DNA from: Bifidobacterium sp. WK012_4_13
GTDB lineage: Bacteria > Actinomycetota > Actinomycetes > Actinomycetales > Bifidobacteriaceae
Length of the DNA stretch: 64,000 nucleotides
Assembly: GCF_041080835.1 (NCBI RefSeq)
Contig: NZ_CP129683.1
Span: 868,001-932,000 of the forward strand
Reading direction: 5' to 3'
Shown piece after piece: positions 15,432 through 24,954 of this stretch. The translations under genes were made by a program, and so were the position numbers. Position 1 is the first letter of the stretch, and every line of letters starts with the position of its first letter. The notes beneath the pieces were generated by a model. That model did not search any database. It was not told the origin of the DNA and worked only from the letters and a program-made list of their open reading frames with translations.

Positions 15432-16877
15432 CTACAGGCTCGTCACTTCAGAACCGGCAACGTCATTCTCATAATCCATGTCCTTCGTTTCCCTGGTGAA
15501 TATGAGGGAGATCAAGGTCAGGACGGCAGCTGCCGAGAGATACGCACCGACAAGCCAGGTACTTCCGTGCGCGGCGCTCCACAATGCCGTCGCAATCAGT
15601 GGGGCGAGCGCGGCGCCAAGGATGGAACTGACGTTGTACGCGATCGCCGACCCCGTGTATCTCACATTCGTCGGGAAGAGTTCAGGAAGAAGGGCTCCCA
15701 TGGGTCCAAAGGTAAAGCCCATCAGAGTGAAGCCCACGATCAGGAAGGATTCCGCGAACCATGTGGTCGAGGATTGCCCGCCACGGCCATCGAGGAAGAA
15801 CGGGAACAGCAGACCGAATGCAATGATCACGCCCGTAACGATCAGCAGCAGCTTGCGGCGCCCCATCCTGTCAGCCAATGGTCCTGACACAAGCGTGAAG
15901 ATCCCGAAGAACACGACGCCGACGATCTGCATCAGCACGAAGTCGGTATAGGTGATTCCCAGTCCTGCGGGGCTGCCGTCGCTCGCGGCGGTTCCATAGG
16001 TGAGGCTGAATGTCGTCATGAAATAGAACAGCACGTATGTTGCGAGCATCGCAAACGTTCCGAGAACGACGGCCTTGAAATGATGCCGAAGTGTGTCCGC
16101 AAGTGGCATCTTCACGATGGCGCCCTGCTTCTGCGCCTTCTTGAAGGCCTCCGATTCGACGAGCTTCAATCGAACCCACAGACCGATGGCGACCATGACC
16201 GCCGAGAACACGAACGGGATTCTCCAACCCCAGCTCAGGAACGCCTCGGACTGCAGAAGCGAGCTCTGCGGATGAGGAAGCGCATAGTTGATGATGAGGA
16301 ACAGACCGTTCGCCACAATGAAGCCAAGCGGTGCGCCCAGTTGCGGGAAGGTTCCGTACCATGCACGCTTGTTCGCAGGAGCGTTCTCAGTAGCCACAAG
16401 AGCGGCCCCGGACCATTCGCCTCCAAGCGCAAATCCTTGGGTCAGACGGAGCAGCAGCAGGAAGATCGGCGCAATCACGCCAATATGGTTATAGGTGGGC
16501 AGGAACCCGATAATGAATGTGGCAATGCCCATGGTGAGCAGCGAAGTCACCAGAGTCGTCTTGCGGCCATATTTATCCCCCATATGGCCGAAGAAAACAG
16601 CTCCGATCGGGCGCGCGACCATGGCTGCGCCGAATACGGCGAACGAGGCCATCAGCGATGCCGTGTTGTTGGTGACCGGGAAGAACAGCTTGGGAAAGAC
16701 CAGAACGGCGGCAGTTGCATAGACATAGAAGTCATAGAACTCAATGGTCGTTCCAACCAGGCTTGCCGCAATGACTCTTGCCGGAGAGTTCAGTGGCTTG
16801 GCAGATTCCTGGATCGTTGCCGTGGACTGTGATGTTGCTGTTGTCGATTCTTGGATCGACGAGGACAAAGATGACAC
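15432..16877 (-). CDS. MFS transporter, metabolite:H+ symporter type
   Basis: Encodes 481 residues from a GTG preceded by AGAAGGG; upstream open sequence is non-coding. The protein shows about 12 membrane helices and the hallmarks of the metabolite:proton symporter group. These are the N-terminal phrase GTTIEFYDFYVYATAA, the loop 2-3 motif GHMGDKYGRKTTL, LTQGFALGGEWSGA in helix 4-5, and the repeated loop motif GPLADRMGRRKLLL in the second half. Members carry small organic acids or osmolytes such as shikimate, citrate, alpha-ketoglutarate or proline. The substrate cannot be read from sequence. It is transcribed alone after a long spacer and is convergent with the lacI-type gene. Confidence 0.9.
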   Translation of the reverse strand: MSSLSSSIQESTTATSQSTATIQESAKPLNSPARVIAASLVGTTIEFYDFYVYATAAVLVFPKLFFPVTNNTASLMASFAVFGAAMVARPIGAVFFGHMGDKYGRKTTLVTSLLTMGIATFIIGFLPTYNHIGVIAPIFLLLLRLTQGFALGGEWSGAALVATENAPANKRAWYGTFPQLGAPLGFIVANGLFLIINYALPHPQSSLLQSEAFLSWGWRIPFVFSAVMVAIGLWVRLKLVESEAFKKAQKQGAIVKMPLADTLRHHFKAVVLGTFAMLATYVLFYFMTTFSLTYGTAASDGSPAGLGITYTDFVLMQIVGVVFFGIFTLVSGPLADRMGRRKLLLIVTGVIIAFGLLFPFFLDGRGGQSSTTWFAESFLIVGFTLMGFTFGPMGALLPELFPTNVRYTGSAIAYNVSSILGAALAPLIATALWSAAHGSTWLVGAYLSAAAVLTLISLIFTRETKDMDYENDVAGSEVTSL

Positions 16878-17241
16878 GATTACCCTTCTCGTTTTCGTGC
16901 AAAAAAGTCTTCTCGATGGCGAATTCGCTACTTGTAGTGGTCGAAGCCGTGACAAAGTGTAGATGACTGGATGACTGTGGTCCTTGTGGGAGCCGTGAGA
17001 CAGAATCGTAACATGCATGGCGCTCAGAACAAGGAAAATATCACTACTTGAACCCCGGTTGTGGCTATAAGCTGAGTTTGCACGCGGTACGTGCCATATT
17101 TCAGGTCGAGGGACGGCAATGTCTCTATGGGGCGAAGCCGGAGAATATATGAGATTTTCATAGCTGCCGCATGAGCCGCATCGGGGCGGCCTGTCAACGA
17201 CGAGCCGCCCCGCATGGGAGTGCCGAAATCGGACGCTGGCC
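16878..17241. other. intergenic stretch upstream of the MFS gene
   Basis: No gene is supported. The stretch holds the hairpin after the dehydrogenase gene (17182-17212) and the leader of the MFS gene. A minus-strand frame at 17024-17338 overlaps the dehydrogenase and lacks any family signature. Confidence 0.5.
17182..17212 (-). terminator. probable terminator of the dehydrogenase gene
   Basis: A 9-bp perfect stem (CGGGGCGGC with GCCGCCCCG, loop of 13) lies 30 nt after the stop of the short-chain dehydrogenase gene. No T-run follows, so termination may be weak or factor-assisted. Confidence 0.5.
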
Positions 17242-18063
17242 TCAGCCCTCTCGATGCAGCTTGGTGTAGGAGCCCTCGGCGCGAGGTCGAATGACGATCG
17301 AATCGACGTCGACCGTGTCTGGAAGGTCCAGAGCCCAACGAATCGATTCGGCAATGTCATCGGCATGAAGCGGATCTGGAACACCCTCATAGACGCTGTC
17401 GGCCTTGGAATGGTCTCCACCGAAACGCTTGAGCGAGAATTCCTCGGTCTGCACCAGGCCCGGCGAGACGTCGATGATGCGAATCGGTTCACCAACCTGC
17501 TCCAACCGCAGCACACGCGCCATGACTCGCTCCGCGAACTTTGACGCGCAATATCCCGATCCACCTTCATAGGGCTCTATCCCGGCGGTGGAGGAGACGA
17601 TGAGCACCGTCCCTTCCGACTGCTTGAGCGTCGGCAGCAGCTTTTGAATGATTCTCAGCGTTCCCAGAACGTTGAGCTCATACATTCCACGCCAATCCTC
17701 CAACCGCGCCGTTGCTACCGGGTCCTTGCCGAATGCGGCTCCGGCACAGTTCACGAGCGCCTTCACCGGCCCTTCTGCCACTATCTCACTGACCACCCTG
17801 TCAGTCGATTCCTCGTCGGTGACATCGCAGACCTTGTATTCGCACGCGCCACCATCGGCCTTGATGGCATCGGCCACCGCCTTCAACCTATCCTCTCGCC
17901 TTGCAAGCGCCACGACGCTCCAGCCATCGGCTGCAAGCCTTGTGGCCGTCTGAGCACCGATGCCGCTTGAAGCTCCGGTCACGACGACGCGCCTGACGGA
18001 ATTTGTCGGCGAAGACTCCGCGCCTATTCTGAAGCTTTGCTCTTGATTCACTGAATCAGCCAT
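17242..18063 (-). CDS. short-chain dehydrogenase/reductase
   Basis: Encodes 273 residues of a classical SDR. The nucleotide-binding motif TGASSGIG is at residues 29-36 and NCAG at 105-108. The catalytic set is Asn131, Ser158, Tyr171 and Lys175 (YCASK). ARRE after the second strand suggests NADP(H). Closest in character to the YdfG/serine-3-dehydrogenase group that reduces 3-hydroxy acids or related carbonyls, but the substrate is not determinable. The start at 18063 has AGGGA at proper distance; a GTG six bases upstream is in frame but too near the ribosome-binding site. Confidence 0.88.
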   Translation of the reverse strand: MADSVNQEQSFRIGAESSPTNSVRRVVVTGASSGIGAQTATRLAADGWSVVALARREDRLKAVADAIKADGGACEYKVCDVTDEESTDRVVSEIVAEGPVKALVNCAGAAFGKDPVATARLEDWRGMYELNVLGTLRIIQKLLPTLKQSEGTVLIVSSTAGIEPYEGGSGYCASKFAERVMARVLRLEQVGEPIRIIDVSPGLVQTEEFSLKRFGGDHSKADSVYEGVPDPLHADDIAESIRWALDLPDTVDVDSIVIRPRAEGSYTKLHREG

Positions 18064-18248
18064 ATGCACTCCCTATCGTCTGTCATATCTGCCATATCTG
18101 TCACGCTTTGAAACACCATGCATGCGTCCGCGCATCCTGCGAATCCCACATGTCCGGCGAACGCATCGCCAGCCACCGGCGACGAGCGTCCGTGGCAACG
18201 ACTGCGTTCAAGGACACTACTGTGCCTGCCCTCAGACACCAGTGTGAC

Positions 18249-19667
18249 CTATCCATGAACCTTTGCGATAACGTTCTTTGCTTTGGGCGAATCAAGGCGG
18301 TAGGTGAGCAAGGTGAGAACGACACCGATGAACGCCAGGACGGTGAGCATGAGGAAGTCAAGCTGAGATCCCGACGCAACCGCCTCGCCCGCATTCGCAG
18401 CGCCCATCCGACCTTGATATCCGGTGATCGCAGCGGCCAGGACGGAAGTTCCAAGAGAGCCGGCATATTGCTGGAAAGTGTTGAACATCGTGTTCACATC
18501 GCCCTTTTCAGCGGGATCGACACGTTTGGTTGCATCTGACATGGTGCTTCCAAAGCCAAGATTGAAGCCGACGCGAATGAAGACATAGATCAAGGTCAGA
18601 GTGAGCACTGTCACTGACCGGGTGAACACCCAGAGCAGGGCCGCGCCGAGCATCATGGAGACATTGCCCAGGGTGATCGTTATGCGCGGGCCATGCTTGT
18701 CATAGGTCTTGCCGGCAAAGGGAGATATGAAAGCCCCTGCGATCGAACCGGGGAGCATGATCAGCCCTGCGATGAGCGCACTCGTGCCCATATATTTCTG
18801 CGCAAGCATCGGCAGGACGAATGCGATGCCGATGTTGGTGAACTGAAATATGAAGTAGTTGCTCGCACGGAGCCTCACGACGGTGTTCGTGAGAAGTTTG
18901 AAGTTGATGATCTGCCGCTTGCCATTCATGGCGTGGAGCACGAGCAGCACCAAGGCCACCACAGTGATTGCGGCGCGGATGGCGAAGCCCCAGTTCGCAA
19001 CCCCCTCACGGCCAATCTGATTGACCACCTCGATCATTCCCAGCATGCTGACCGCAAGAAGAGCCAGACCAATGGCGTCGAAGCGGCGCGGCTTCTCGGA
19101 TGCCGGCAGAGCGACGGCCTTGAACCCGACAACCGCCAGAACCGCGATGAGCGGCACAAGAATCCAGAAAATCATTCGCCACGACAGGAAGTTGGTAAGC
19201 ACGCCGCCATAGACCGGACCAAGAGCGGGTGCGAGAGAAACGACCATCGCTGCCAGACCGACATAGAAGCCAAGACGGTGCAATGGGATCAGTTCAAAGA
19301 TAAGGTGATACATCAACGGCGTTGCGATGCCCGTCGCCATGGCCTGCAGCAGACGGCCAGTCATCAGTAGGGCGAGATTAGGAGCCACCGCGCAGAGCAG
19401 GGAGCCAAGAAAGCACGACACGACCGCGAACCGGAACATGGCCTGTGCGGGAAACCGCTCGTTGAGATAGGCGGTGGAACACATGACAACGGTGACCATG
19501 AGCAGATATCCCGAAGTCAGCCACTGCACGCTGTCCAGACTGGCGTTGAATTCCTTCATCAATATCGGGAATGCCACGGTCAGGGAGGTCTCGGTCAGGA
19601 TTCCCAAAAACGTGAGCAATCCTACGGAGAAGATTGCTGTTTTGGACCGTAGGCTAACCTCACGCAT
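18249..19667 (-). CDS. MFS drug-efflux-type transporter (DHA2 family)
   Basis: Encodes 472 residues with about 14 hydrophobic segments, as in the DHA2 group of drug:proton antiporters. Family marks include QWLTSGYLLMVTVVM in helix 2, GRLLQAMATGIATPLM (motif B region) and GPVYGGVL (motif C, the antiporter motif GPxxGG). The start at 19667 follows AAGGGGGAA. It lies between the peptide deformylase gene and the dehydrogenase gene on the same strand, with promoter-sized spacers on both sides. The exported compound is unknown; homologues in bifidobacteria are sometimes linked to bile-salt or drug tolerance. Confidence 0.88.
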   Translation of the reverse strand: MREVSLRSKTAIFSVGLLTFLGILTETSLTVAFPILMKEFNASLDSVQWLTSGYLLMVTVVMCSTAYLNERFPAQAMFRFAVVSCFLGSLLCAVAPNLALLMTGRLLQAMATGIATPLMYHLIFELIPLHRLGFYVGLAAMVVSLAPALGPVYGGVLTNFLSWRMIFWILVPLIAVLAVVGFKAVALPASEKPRRFDAIGLALLAVSMLGMIEVVNQIGREGVANWGFAIRAAITVVALVLLVLHAMNGKRQIINFKLLTNTVVRLRASNYFIFQFTNIGIAFVLPMLAQKYMGTSALIAGLIMLPGSIAGAFISPFAGKTYDKHGPRITITLGNVSMMLGAALLWVFTRSVTVLTLTLIYVFIRVGFNLGFGSTMSDATKRVDPAEKGDVNTMFNTFQQYAGSLGTSVLAAAITGYQGRMGAANAGEAVASGSQLDFLMLTVLAFIGVVLTLLTYRLDSPKAKNVIAKVHG

Positions 19668-19814
19668 AGATGTTTCCCCCTTGACCCGCCGGTTCTCGCG
19701 GCAGACCACACAAATCAGACAGCTGCATACTACAGTTCATGGCAGATAAGGCATGCCCGCAGCATAACCGCTGCACACATATCGCATCAGTGTGCTCCTA
19801 TCGGCCGGACAAAG

Positions 19815-20468
19815 TCAGAGTTCGAAGCCGAGCTCTTTCGCGGCGGTGTTCGGTGTGGCCTCGAAAGCCCAGTATTCGTCAAGGTTCTCTCCCGTGCTCA
19901 AGCTACGGATCTCGGCCTTGTCAATGTAGAGTTCGCCATGAAGATGGTCGGTCTCATGCTGGAAGATGCGGGCCGGCCACCCATGAAGCTTTTCATGGTG
20001 CTCGTTGCCTGATTCGTCAAGCCACGTCGCGTCGATGTCAAGCCAGCGCCTGCGGACAGCCTGGAAGCCGTCAACCGAAAGGCAGCCCTCATAGAAGCTG
20101 CGCGTCTGCGTCCCAATTGGCTCATAGCGTGGGTTGATGATGGCATGGAACGGGAATTCTGCTATTTCCCGAGGATCGGTCTCATCATCGCGAACATGGT
20201 CCTCGACCACGGCGAGGGTCAGCGGGATGCCGACCTGCGGTGCCGCAAGTCCCACGCCGGGAGCGTCAAGCATGGTGACGCGCATGGCTTCGACAAGCCG
20301 GTGAAAGGTTCTTCTGCCGAGCTGACCCGTGTATGCCATGCTTCGCTGACGCAGGACGGGATCCCCGGCCTCGACGATGCCGAGCAGCTGTTCCTTGCCC
20401 GCCTCCTTCAGCATCGCATCGATTGCAGTGTTCAGATTGGCGTCTATCTTGCTATGACCGGGGAACAC
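19815..20468 (-). CDS. def: peptide deformylase
   Basis: Encodes 217 residues. The three deformylase motifs are present: GVGLAAPQVG (about 71-80), EGCLS (127-131) with the metal-ligand Cys129, and HETDH (171-175) with the two His ligands and catalytic Glu. The enzyme removes the formyl group from the initiator Met of new proteins. The GTG start at 20468 is chosen because GGAGG stands just upstream and it gives the usual length of bifidobacterial homologues. The gene follows glmM by 84 bp and may be co-transcribed with it. Confidence 0.95.
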   Translation of the reverse strand: MFPGHSKIDANLNTAIDAMLKEAGKEQLLGIVEAGDPVLRQRSMAYTGQLGRRTFHRLVEAMRVTMLDAPGVGLAAPQVGIPLTLAVVEDHVRDDETDPREIAEFPFHAIINPRYEPIGTQTRSFYEGCLSVDGFQAVRRRWLDIDATWLDESGNEHHEKLHGWPARIFQHETDHLHGELYIDKAEIRSLSTGENLDEYWAFEATPNTAAKELGFEL

Positions 20469-20552
20469 CTTGCCTCCATGATATAAGTGATTGTATGGGC
20501 AGCAGCGGAGTCTGCCCGCATGCAGCAATATGACTGCATGCGTTCGTACGGA

Positions 20553-21926
20553 TTAGAGGGACAGCTCGTCCTTGACGACCTGGGCCAATCGTTCGCAGGT
20601 CGCATCGGCCTGCTCCTGAGTCTCGGCCTCGGCCATGACCCTGACAAGCGGCTCAGTTCCACTTGGACGAAGCAGCACACGGCCGGTCTCTCCGAGCAGA
20701 CTCTCCTCATGCTCGACCGCATCCTGCACCTTGGCATTCGTCGTGGCGGCGAGCTTGTCGACATTGCGAACGTTGATCAGCTGCTGTGGAAGCTGCGGGA
20801 AATCTGCGGCGAGCTGCTTGAGCGACTTGCCGCTACGGACGACTTCATTCGCCAAGGTCAGGGCCGTGAGCGTGCCATCGCCGGTCGTCGCAAATTCACG
20901 GTTGATGACATGGCCGGACTGTTCGCCGCCAAGCGTGAACCCGCCGCGCAGCATCTCCTCGAGAACGTAGCGATCGCCGACTGCCGTCTGAACCGTGGCG
21001 ATGCCCATGTCCCTGAGGGCAAGCTTCAAGCCCAGGTTGCTCATGACTGTGACGACGAGAGTGTTGTTGGCAAGCTTGCCGTCTCGCTGCTTGGCTCGTG
21101 CCAGAATGCCCATGATCTGGTCGCCGTTGACCATGTTCCCGTCTTCGTCCACGGCGAGGCACCGGTCGGCATCACCATCGAAGGCCACTCCCATAACGGC
21201 CTTCGATGCCGTCACCATCGCCTGCAGCTGCTCGGGATGGGTCGATCCCGCATGCTTGTTGATGTTGTATCCATCCGGCGACGCGTTGATGACGACCACA
21301 TCCGCACCAGCCTGGCGCAGATCTTCAGGAGCCACCACGGAGGTTGCGCCGTTTGCGCAATCGGCTACGATGCGCAGACCAGCAAGCGGCTTCGGACGGG
21401 TCTTATCGGCTCCCATCGGAGCGACCGCATCCACAAGATGCTCGATGTAGCTGTTCGTGGCAGTGACGGTGTCATGCGACACTCTGCCCACGTCCTTGCC
21501 TGTGGGTCTGTCCCAGTCCTGCCCGAGAACCTTCTCTATATCGTCCTCCTTCGAGTCGGGCAACTTGAAGCCGCCACGCGCGAAGAACTTGATGCCATTG
21601 TCTGGCATCGGATTATGGGATGCCGATATCACAGCGCCCATCTCAACGTTGAGCACGGAGGTGAGATATGCGATGCCAGGAGTCGGGATGATGCCGACAT
21701 CGATCACATCGAAGCCGCCGGCACTCATGCCGGCTGCCAGCGCCGAAGCGAGAAAGTCTCCAGAGACGCGCGTATCACGCCCGATCAGTGCACGGCGCCT
21801 TCCGCCCGTCTGATCGCGGCTGCCCAGGACCCGAACTGCCGCATCTCCCAAGTCGAGTGCAAGCCTTGCTGTCAAATCTCGATTGGCCAGTCCCCGCACG
21901 CCATCAGTTCCGAAAAGTCTTGGCAT
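20553..21926 (-). CDS. glmM: phosphoglucosamine mutase
   Basis: Encodes 457 residues of the alpha-D-phosphohexomutase family, full length. It interconverts glucosamine 6-phosphate and glucosamine 1-phosphate for UDP-GlcNAc and hence peptidoglycan. Diagnostic sites are the N-terminal FGTDGVRG, the phosphoserine loop ISASHNP (Ser103), the metal site DGDADR and the C-terminal phosphate-binding RPSGTEPLVRV. The start is preceded by AAGAAGGG. The next gene on the same strand is def. Confidence 0.97.
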   Translation of the reverse strand: MPRLFGTDGVRGLANRDLTARLALDLGDAAVRVLGSRDQTGGRRRALIGRDTRVSGDFLASALAAGMSAGGFDVIDVGIIPTPGIAYLTSVLNVEMGAVISASHNPMPDNGIKFFARGGFKLPDSKEDDIEKVLGQDWDRPTGKDVGRVSHDTVTATNSYIEHLVDAVAPMGADKTRPKPLAGLRIVADCANGATSVVAPEDLRQAGADVVVINASPDGYNINKHAGSTHPEQLQAMVTASKAVMGVAFDGDADRCLAVDEDGNMVNGDQIMGILARAKQRDGKLANNTLVVTVMSNLGLKLALRDMGIATVQTAVGDRYVLEEMLRGGFTLGGEQSGHVINREFATTGDGTLTALTLANEVVRSGKSLKQLAADFPQLPQQLINVRNVDKLAATTNAKVQDAVEHEESLLGETGRVLLRPSGTEPLVRVMAEAETQEQADATCERLAQVVKDELSL

Positions 21927-21999
21927 CTTGCCCTTCTTTATGCTCGCGATTCATTGAATCCAAAGTAACAACCATAACAATTGTTGTCCATCTTCGGAC

Positions 22000-22037
22000 A
22001 AAAAAGCGGATGGCGCGCCTTTTCGCACACCACCCGC
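22000..22037 (-). terminator. intrinsic terminator of pepN
   Basis: On the minus strand an 8-bp stem (GCGGGTGG with CCATCCGC, one G-U pair) is followed at once by TTTTTTG. It lies about 70 nt beyond the pepN stop codon. This is the most canonical intrinsic terminator in the window. Confidence 0.72.
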
Positions 22038-22104
22038 ACAGCACAGCATCGGAAAACCCAGGAATCAGGCATCGGCAATAGCCGAGGCAGCCGATTTCCC
22101 GGTT

Positions 22105-24717
22105 CTAAAGCTTCGAATTGTAGGTCTGAACCTTCAGGACTCGACGTGAATCGTCAAGGTTCTTCATGATCATGCCCCGAAGTGCACGGTCCGCGTCACT
22201 GTTCTCTGCCAGCCAGCGTTCCCCGGATTCGACAAGCCTGTTCGCATCTGCAAAGCGAGGATACAATCCCCGGCTGCTCAGCGGGCATATCAACGTTTCC
22301 GCGATGTGGAACGATTTGTCTCGCCAAATGGAATTAACGGCTTCAAAAAAGTCATCGACATATTTCGAGTAGAGCTCCTGATCGGTGTTCTGCGAGAAGC
22401 CCATGGCCACTGCCTCGATCTGCGAGTTGGTCAGATTCTCATCGTTCAGGGCCTCGTTCCATGCCCATTCCTTGGTCTGGGCATTGGGCCGCGCAGCCTT
22501 CGCAGCATATGCCTTCTCCCTGTTTTCAGTCGTCTCCCGTCTGCTGAGTTCGGCATCTATCGCCGCGTCATCTATCAGATCGTTGGACGAGAGTGCGTAG
22601 ATTATCGACCAGCGCAGACTGTTGTCCACGGTCAGACCATCGAGCTTGAGATCGCCGCTCAGCAGGCCATGTGCATTGTCCTCGAAGTCGTCGTCGACGC
22701 CATAGCCCAAATAGGCCTGGAGCAGTTGGAACTGCTCATCGGAGCCAGCCTCTGCGTCGAGCACCAATTTCCATAGGCTCTGCGCGACAAGGTTCATCAT
22801 CGATGCCCTGCGGTTCGGCGCCACGAAGTAATGCACGGCACTCGAGATCTGCGACAGGGCATATCGGAATGTCGTCGACTGACGCTCCGTGGAAATGGCC
22901 TTCAACGAAAGCGCGACAAAGCGTTCCGCCGGGAATTCGGCATCGCGTGTCATGTCCCACAGGCATTGCCAGACCAGGGCTCGTGACAGGGAGTCATCGA
23001 AGGCATAGAGGTTGGCCTCCGCGAAGTCCAGAGATTCCCGATCGAAGCGCAGCTTGGTATAGGTAAGGTCGTCGTCGTTCACCAGAATGAATTTCGGACG
23101 CGGCAAACCGATGATCTCGCTGACCTCTGTGCTTTCACCGTCTATGTCAAGTTCGAATCGGTCGGTTCGGACGATCTTGCCGCTGTCATCGGGATTGTAG
23201 AACCCCACGCCGATGCGATGAGGCCTCAGTACCGGGAATTCCTCAGGAGCGGTCTGCAGCAGGTTCGCAGTGACGATCCTGCCTTCGCGATCGCTTTCGA
23301 TATCAGCGGTGATCGTGTTGATGCCTGACTGCTCGAGCCACAGCTTCGACCAGGAATCAAGATCCCTGCCGGAAGCGTCTGAAAGCTCCGCAAGCAGGTC
23401 ACCAAGAGTGGCGTTCCCATATGCATGCTTCTTCAGATAGCTATGGATGCCTTCGAAGAACTTCTTTCGTCCGACATATGCCACAAGCTGCTTCAGGACC
23501 GAGGCTCCCTTGGCATAGGTGATGCCGTCGAAATTGACATAGGTGTCGTTCAGGTCGCGAATCGGAGCGACGATGGGATGCGTGGTCGGCATCTGGTCCT
23601 CCGCCAAGGCCCAGCTCTTCTCGCCCGAGCAGAAGGTCGCCCAGTCGTCGGTGTGCTCGGTCGCCTCCGAGGTGGCGAGCGTCGACATGAATTCGGCGAA
23701 GGACTCGTTGAGCCAAAGATCGTTCCACCACTTCATGGTCACGTAGTCGCCGAACCACATGTGCGCGAGTTCATGCAGGACGGTTTCGACACGGCGGTTG
23801 ACGATGGCGCCACTGACCTTGGATTCGAAGATGTATGAATCGCGAAGGGTGACCAGAGCGATGTTCTCCATCGCACCTGCGTTGTATTCAGGAACGAATA
23901 CCTGGTCATACTTGGCATACGGATAGGGGACGCCCCATGTCTTCGCATAGAAGGCAAAGCCCTTCTTGGTCACATCGAACAGCGATTCGGTGTCAGCTTC
24001 GAATGCGTCCTTCAACGACTGGCGGCAATACAGCCCCATCGGAACGGTGCGGCCATCCTCATTGGCATATTCCGAAGTCCACTTGGCATATGGCCCAGCC
24101 ACGAAGGCGGTGAGGTAGGAGCTCATCGTCGGGGTCTGTTCGAAGATCCAGCGCCTGATGCCCTCGGATGGATCCTCTCCAAGCGTCCCATCGGCGGTCT
24201 TTCCTGCCAAAGGCTCGACGGATGCGGCAGGGGAATTCGACAGCACCGTCCATGATTGCGGAGCCACCACGGTGAAGTCGAAGGTCGCCTTCAGATCCGG
24301 CTGGTCGAAGACCGCGTACACGCGGCGTGCGTCAGGAACCTCGAACTGGCTATAGAGATAGATCTTTCCATCGGAAGGATCCACGCTGCGGTGCAGCCCC
24401 TCGCCGGTGTGCGAATACGCGCACGTTGCCGTCACATCCACCTGATTGCGTTCCTTCAGGTCTTCGAGGACGATTCTGTCATCCTTGAACGCGACGCTCG
24501 GATCCAGTCTCTTCCCGTTGAGCACGATGCCGTCGACCGCAGGCGCGATCAAGTCAAGAAAGGTGCTTTCCCCCGGCTTCGCATCAAATGTGAGCGTCGT
24601 GGACGATGTGAAGGTCTCTGCCCCCTGCGTCAAATCAAGCGAAACCACATATGCGGGATTCGCGACGATGCCCTTGCGTTCCTCTGCCTCGATCTGCGTG
24701 AGATTCGATCCTGGCAT
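22105..24717 (-). CDS. pepN: aminopeptidase N (M1 family)
   Basis: Encodes 870 residues of a gluzincin aminopeptidase, the usual length for actinobacterial PepN. The exopeptidase motif GAMEN (281-285) and the zinc site HELAH (315-319) with the third ligand Glu338 in NESFAE are intact. The N-terminal beta domain and the C-terminal helical ERAP1-like domain are recognisable. It removes N-terminal residues from peptides in the cytoplasm; no signal peptide is present. The start at 24717 follows AAGGAGTGGGGA; upstream in-frame Met codons lie in a region without this signal. Confidence 0.96.
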   Translation of the reverse strand: MPGSNLTQIEAEERKGIVANPAYVVSLDLTQGAETFTSSTTLTFDAKPGESTFLDLIAPAVDGIVLNGKRLDPSVAFKDDRIVLEDLKERNQVDVTATCAYSHTGEGLHRSVDPSDGKIYLYSQFEVPDARRVYAVFDQPDLKATFDFTVVAPQSWTVLSNSPAASVEPLAGKTADGTLGEDPSEGIRRWIFEQTPTMSSYLTAFVAGPYAKWTSEYANEDGRTVPMGLYCRQSLKDAFEADTESLFDVTKKGFAFYAKTWGVPYPYAKYDQVFVPEYNAGAMENIALVTLRDSYIFESKVSGAIVNRRVETVLHELAHMWFGDYVTMKWWNDLWLNESFAEFMSTLATSEATEHTDDWATFCSGEKSWALAEDQMPTTHPIVAPIRDLNDTYVNFDGITYAKGASVLKQLVAYVGRKKFFEGIHSYLKKHAYGNATLGDLLAELSDASGRDLDSWSKLWLEQSGINTITADIESDREGRIVTANLLQTAPEEFPVLRPHRIGVGFYNPDDSGKIVRTDRFELDIDGESTEVSEIIGLPRPKFILVNDDDLTYTKLRFDRESLDFAEANLYAFDDSLSRALVWQCLWDMTRDAEFPAERFVALSLKAISTERQSTTFRYALSQISSAVHYFVAPNRRASMMNLVAQSLWKLVLDAEAGSDEQFQLLQAYLGYGVDDDFEDNAHGLLSGDLKLDGLTVDNSLRWSIIYALSSNDLIDDAAIDAELSRRETTENREKAYAAKAARPNAQTKEWAWNEALNDENLTNSQIEAVAMGFSQNTDQELYSKYVDDFFEAVNSIWRDKSFHIAETLICPLSSRGLYPRFADANRLVESGERWLAENSDADRALRGMIMKNLDDSRRVLKVQTYNSKL

Positions 24718-24847
24718 TCCCCACTCCTTAACTACCATCAAACGATGATTTCCATGCTGCTGTTGCAATGAATGCTGCTCAGGTTTCGATGCCTCTCGCA
24801 CCGAACTAACTTCCAAGCTGCATCTCAGCTTACCCCCACGCATGATT

Positions 24848-24891
24848 GTGGCTCTGAAGCGCGGCACGATCATGCCGCGCTTCAGAGCCAC
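24848..24891 (-). terminator. long perfect inverted repeat after the RNase J gene
   Basis: Two 19-base arms (24848-24866 and 24873-24891) are exactly complementary around a 6-base loop. The structure lies 63 nt beyond the RNase J stop codon and before pepN. No T-run follows on either strand, so it may act as a rho-independent terminator of unusual form or as an mRNA 3'-end stabiliser. Confidence 0.7.
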
Positions 24892-24954
24892 GGTTTCTGT
24901 GCGTGACGCACAGATGTGCACCCTTGTGCGGAGTGTGAGAGATATGCTCCTGGG

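Noticed and set aside
16878..17570. N-terminal extension of the MHS-type transporter frame
   Set aside because: It overlaps the dehydrogenase gene in another frame and lacks a ribosome-binding site, while AGAAGGG precedes the GTG at 16877.
17242..19667. Possible functional link of the SDR and two MFS genes to the glucan locus
   Set aside because: They are separated from it by a strong hairpin and convergent transcription, and none has the operator palindrome upstream.
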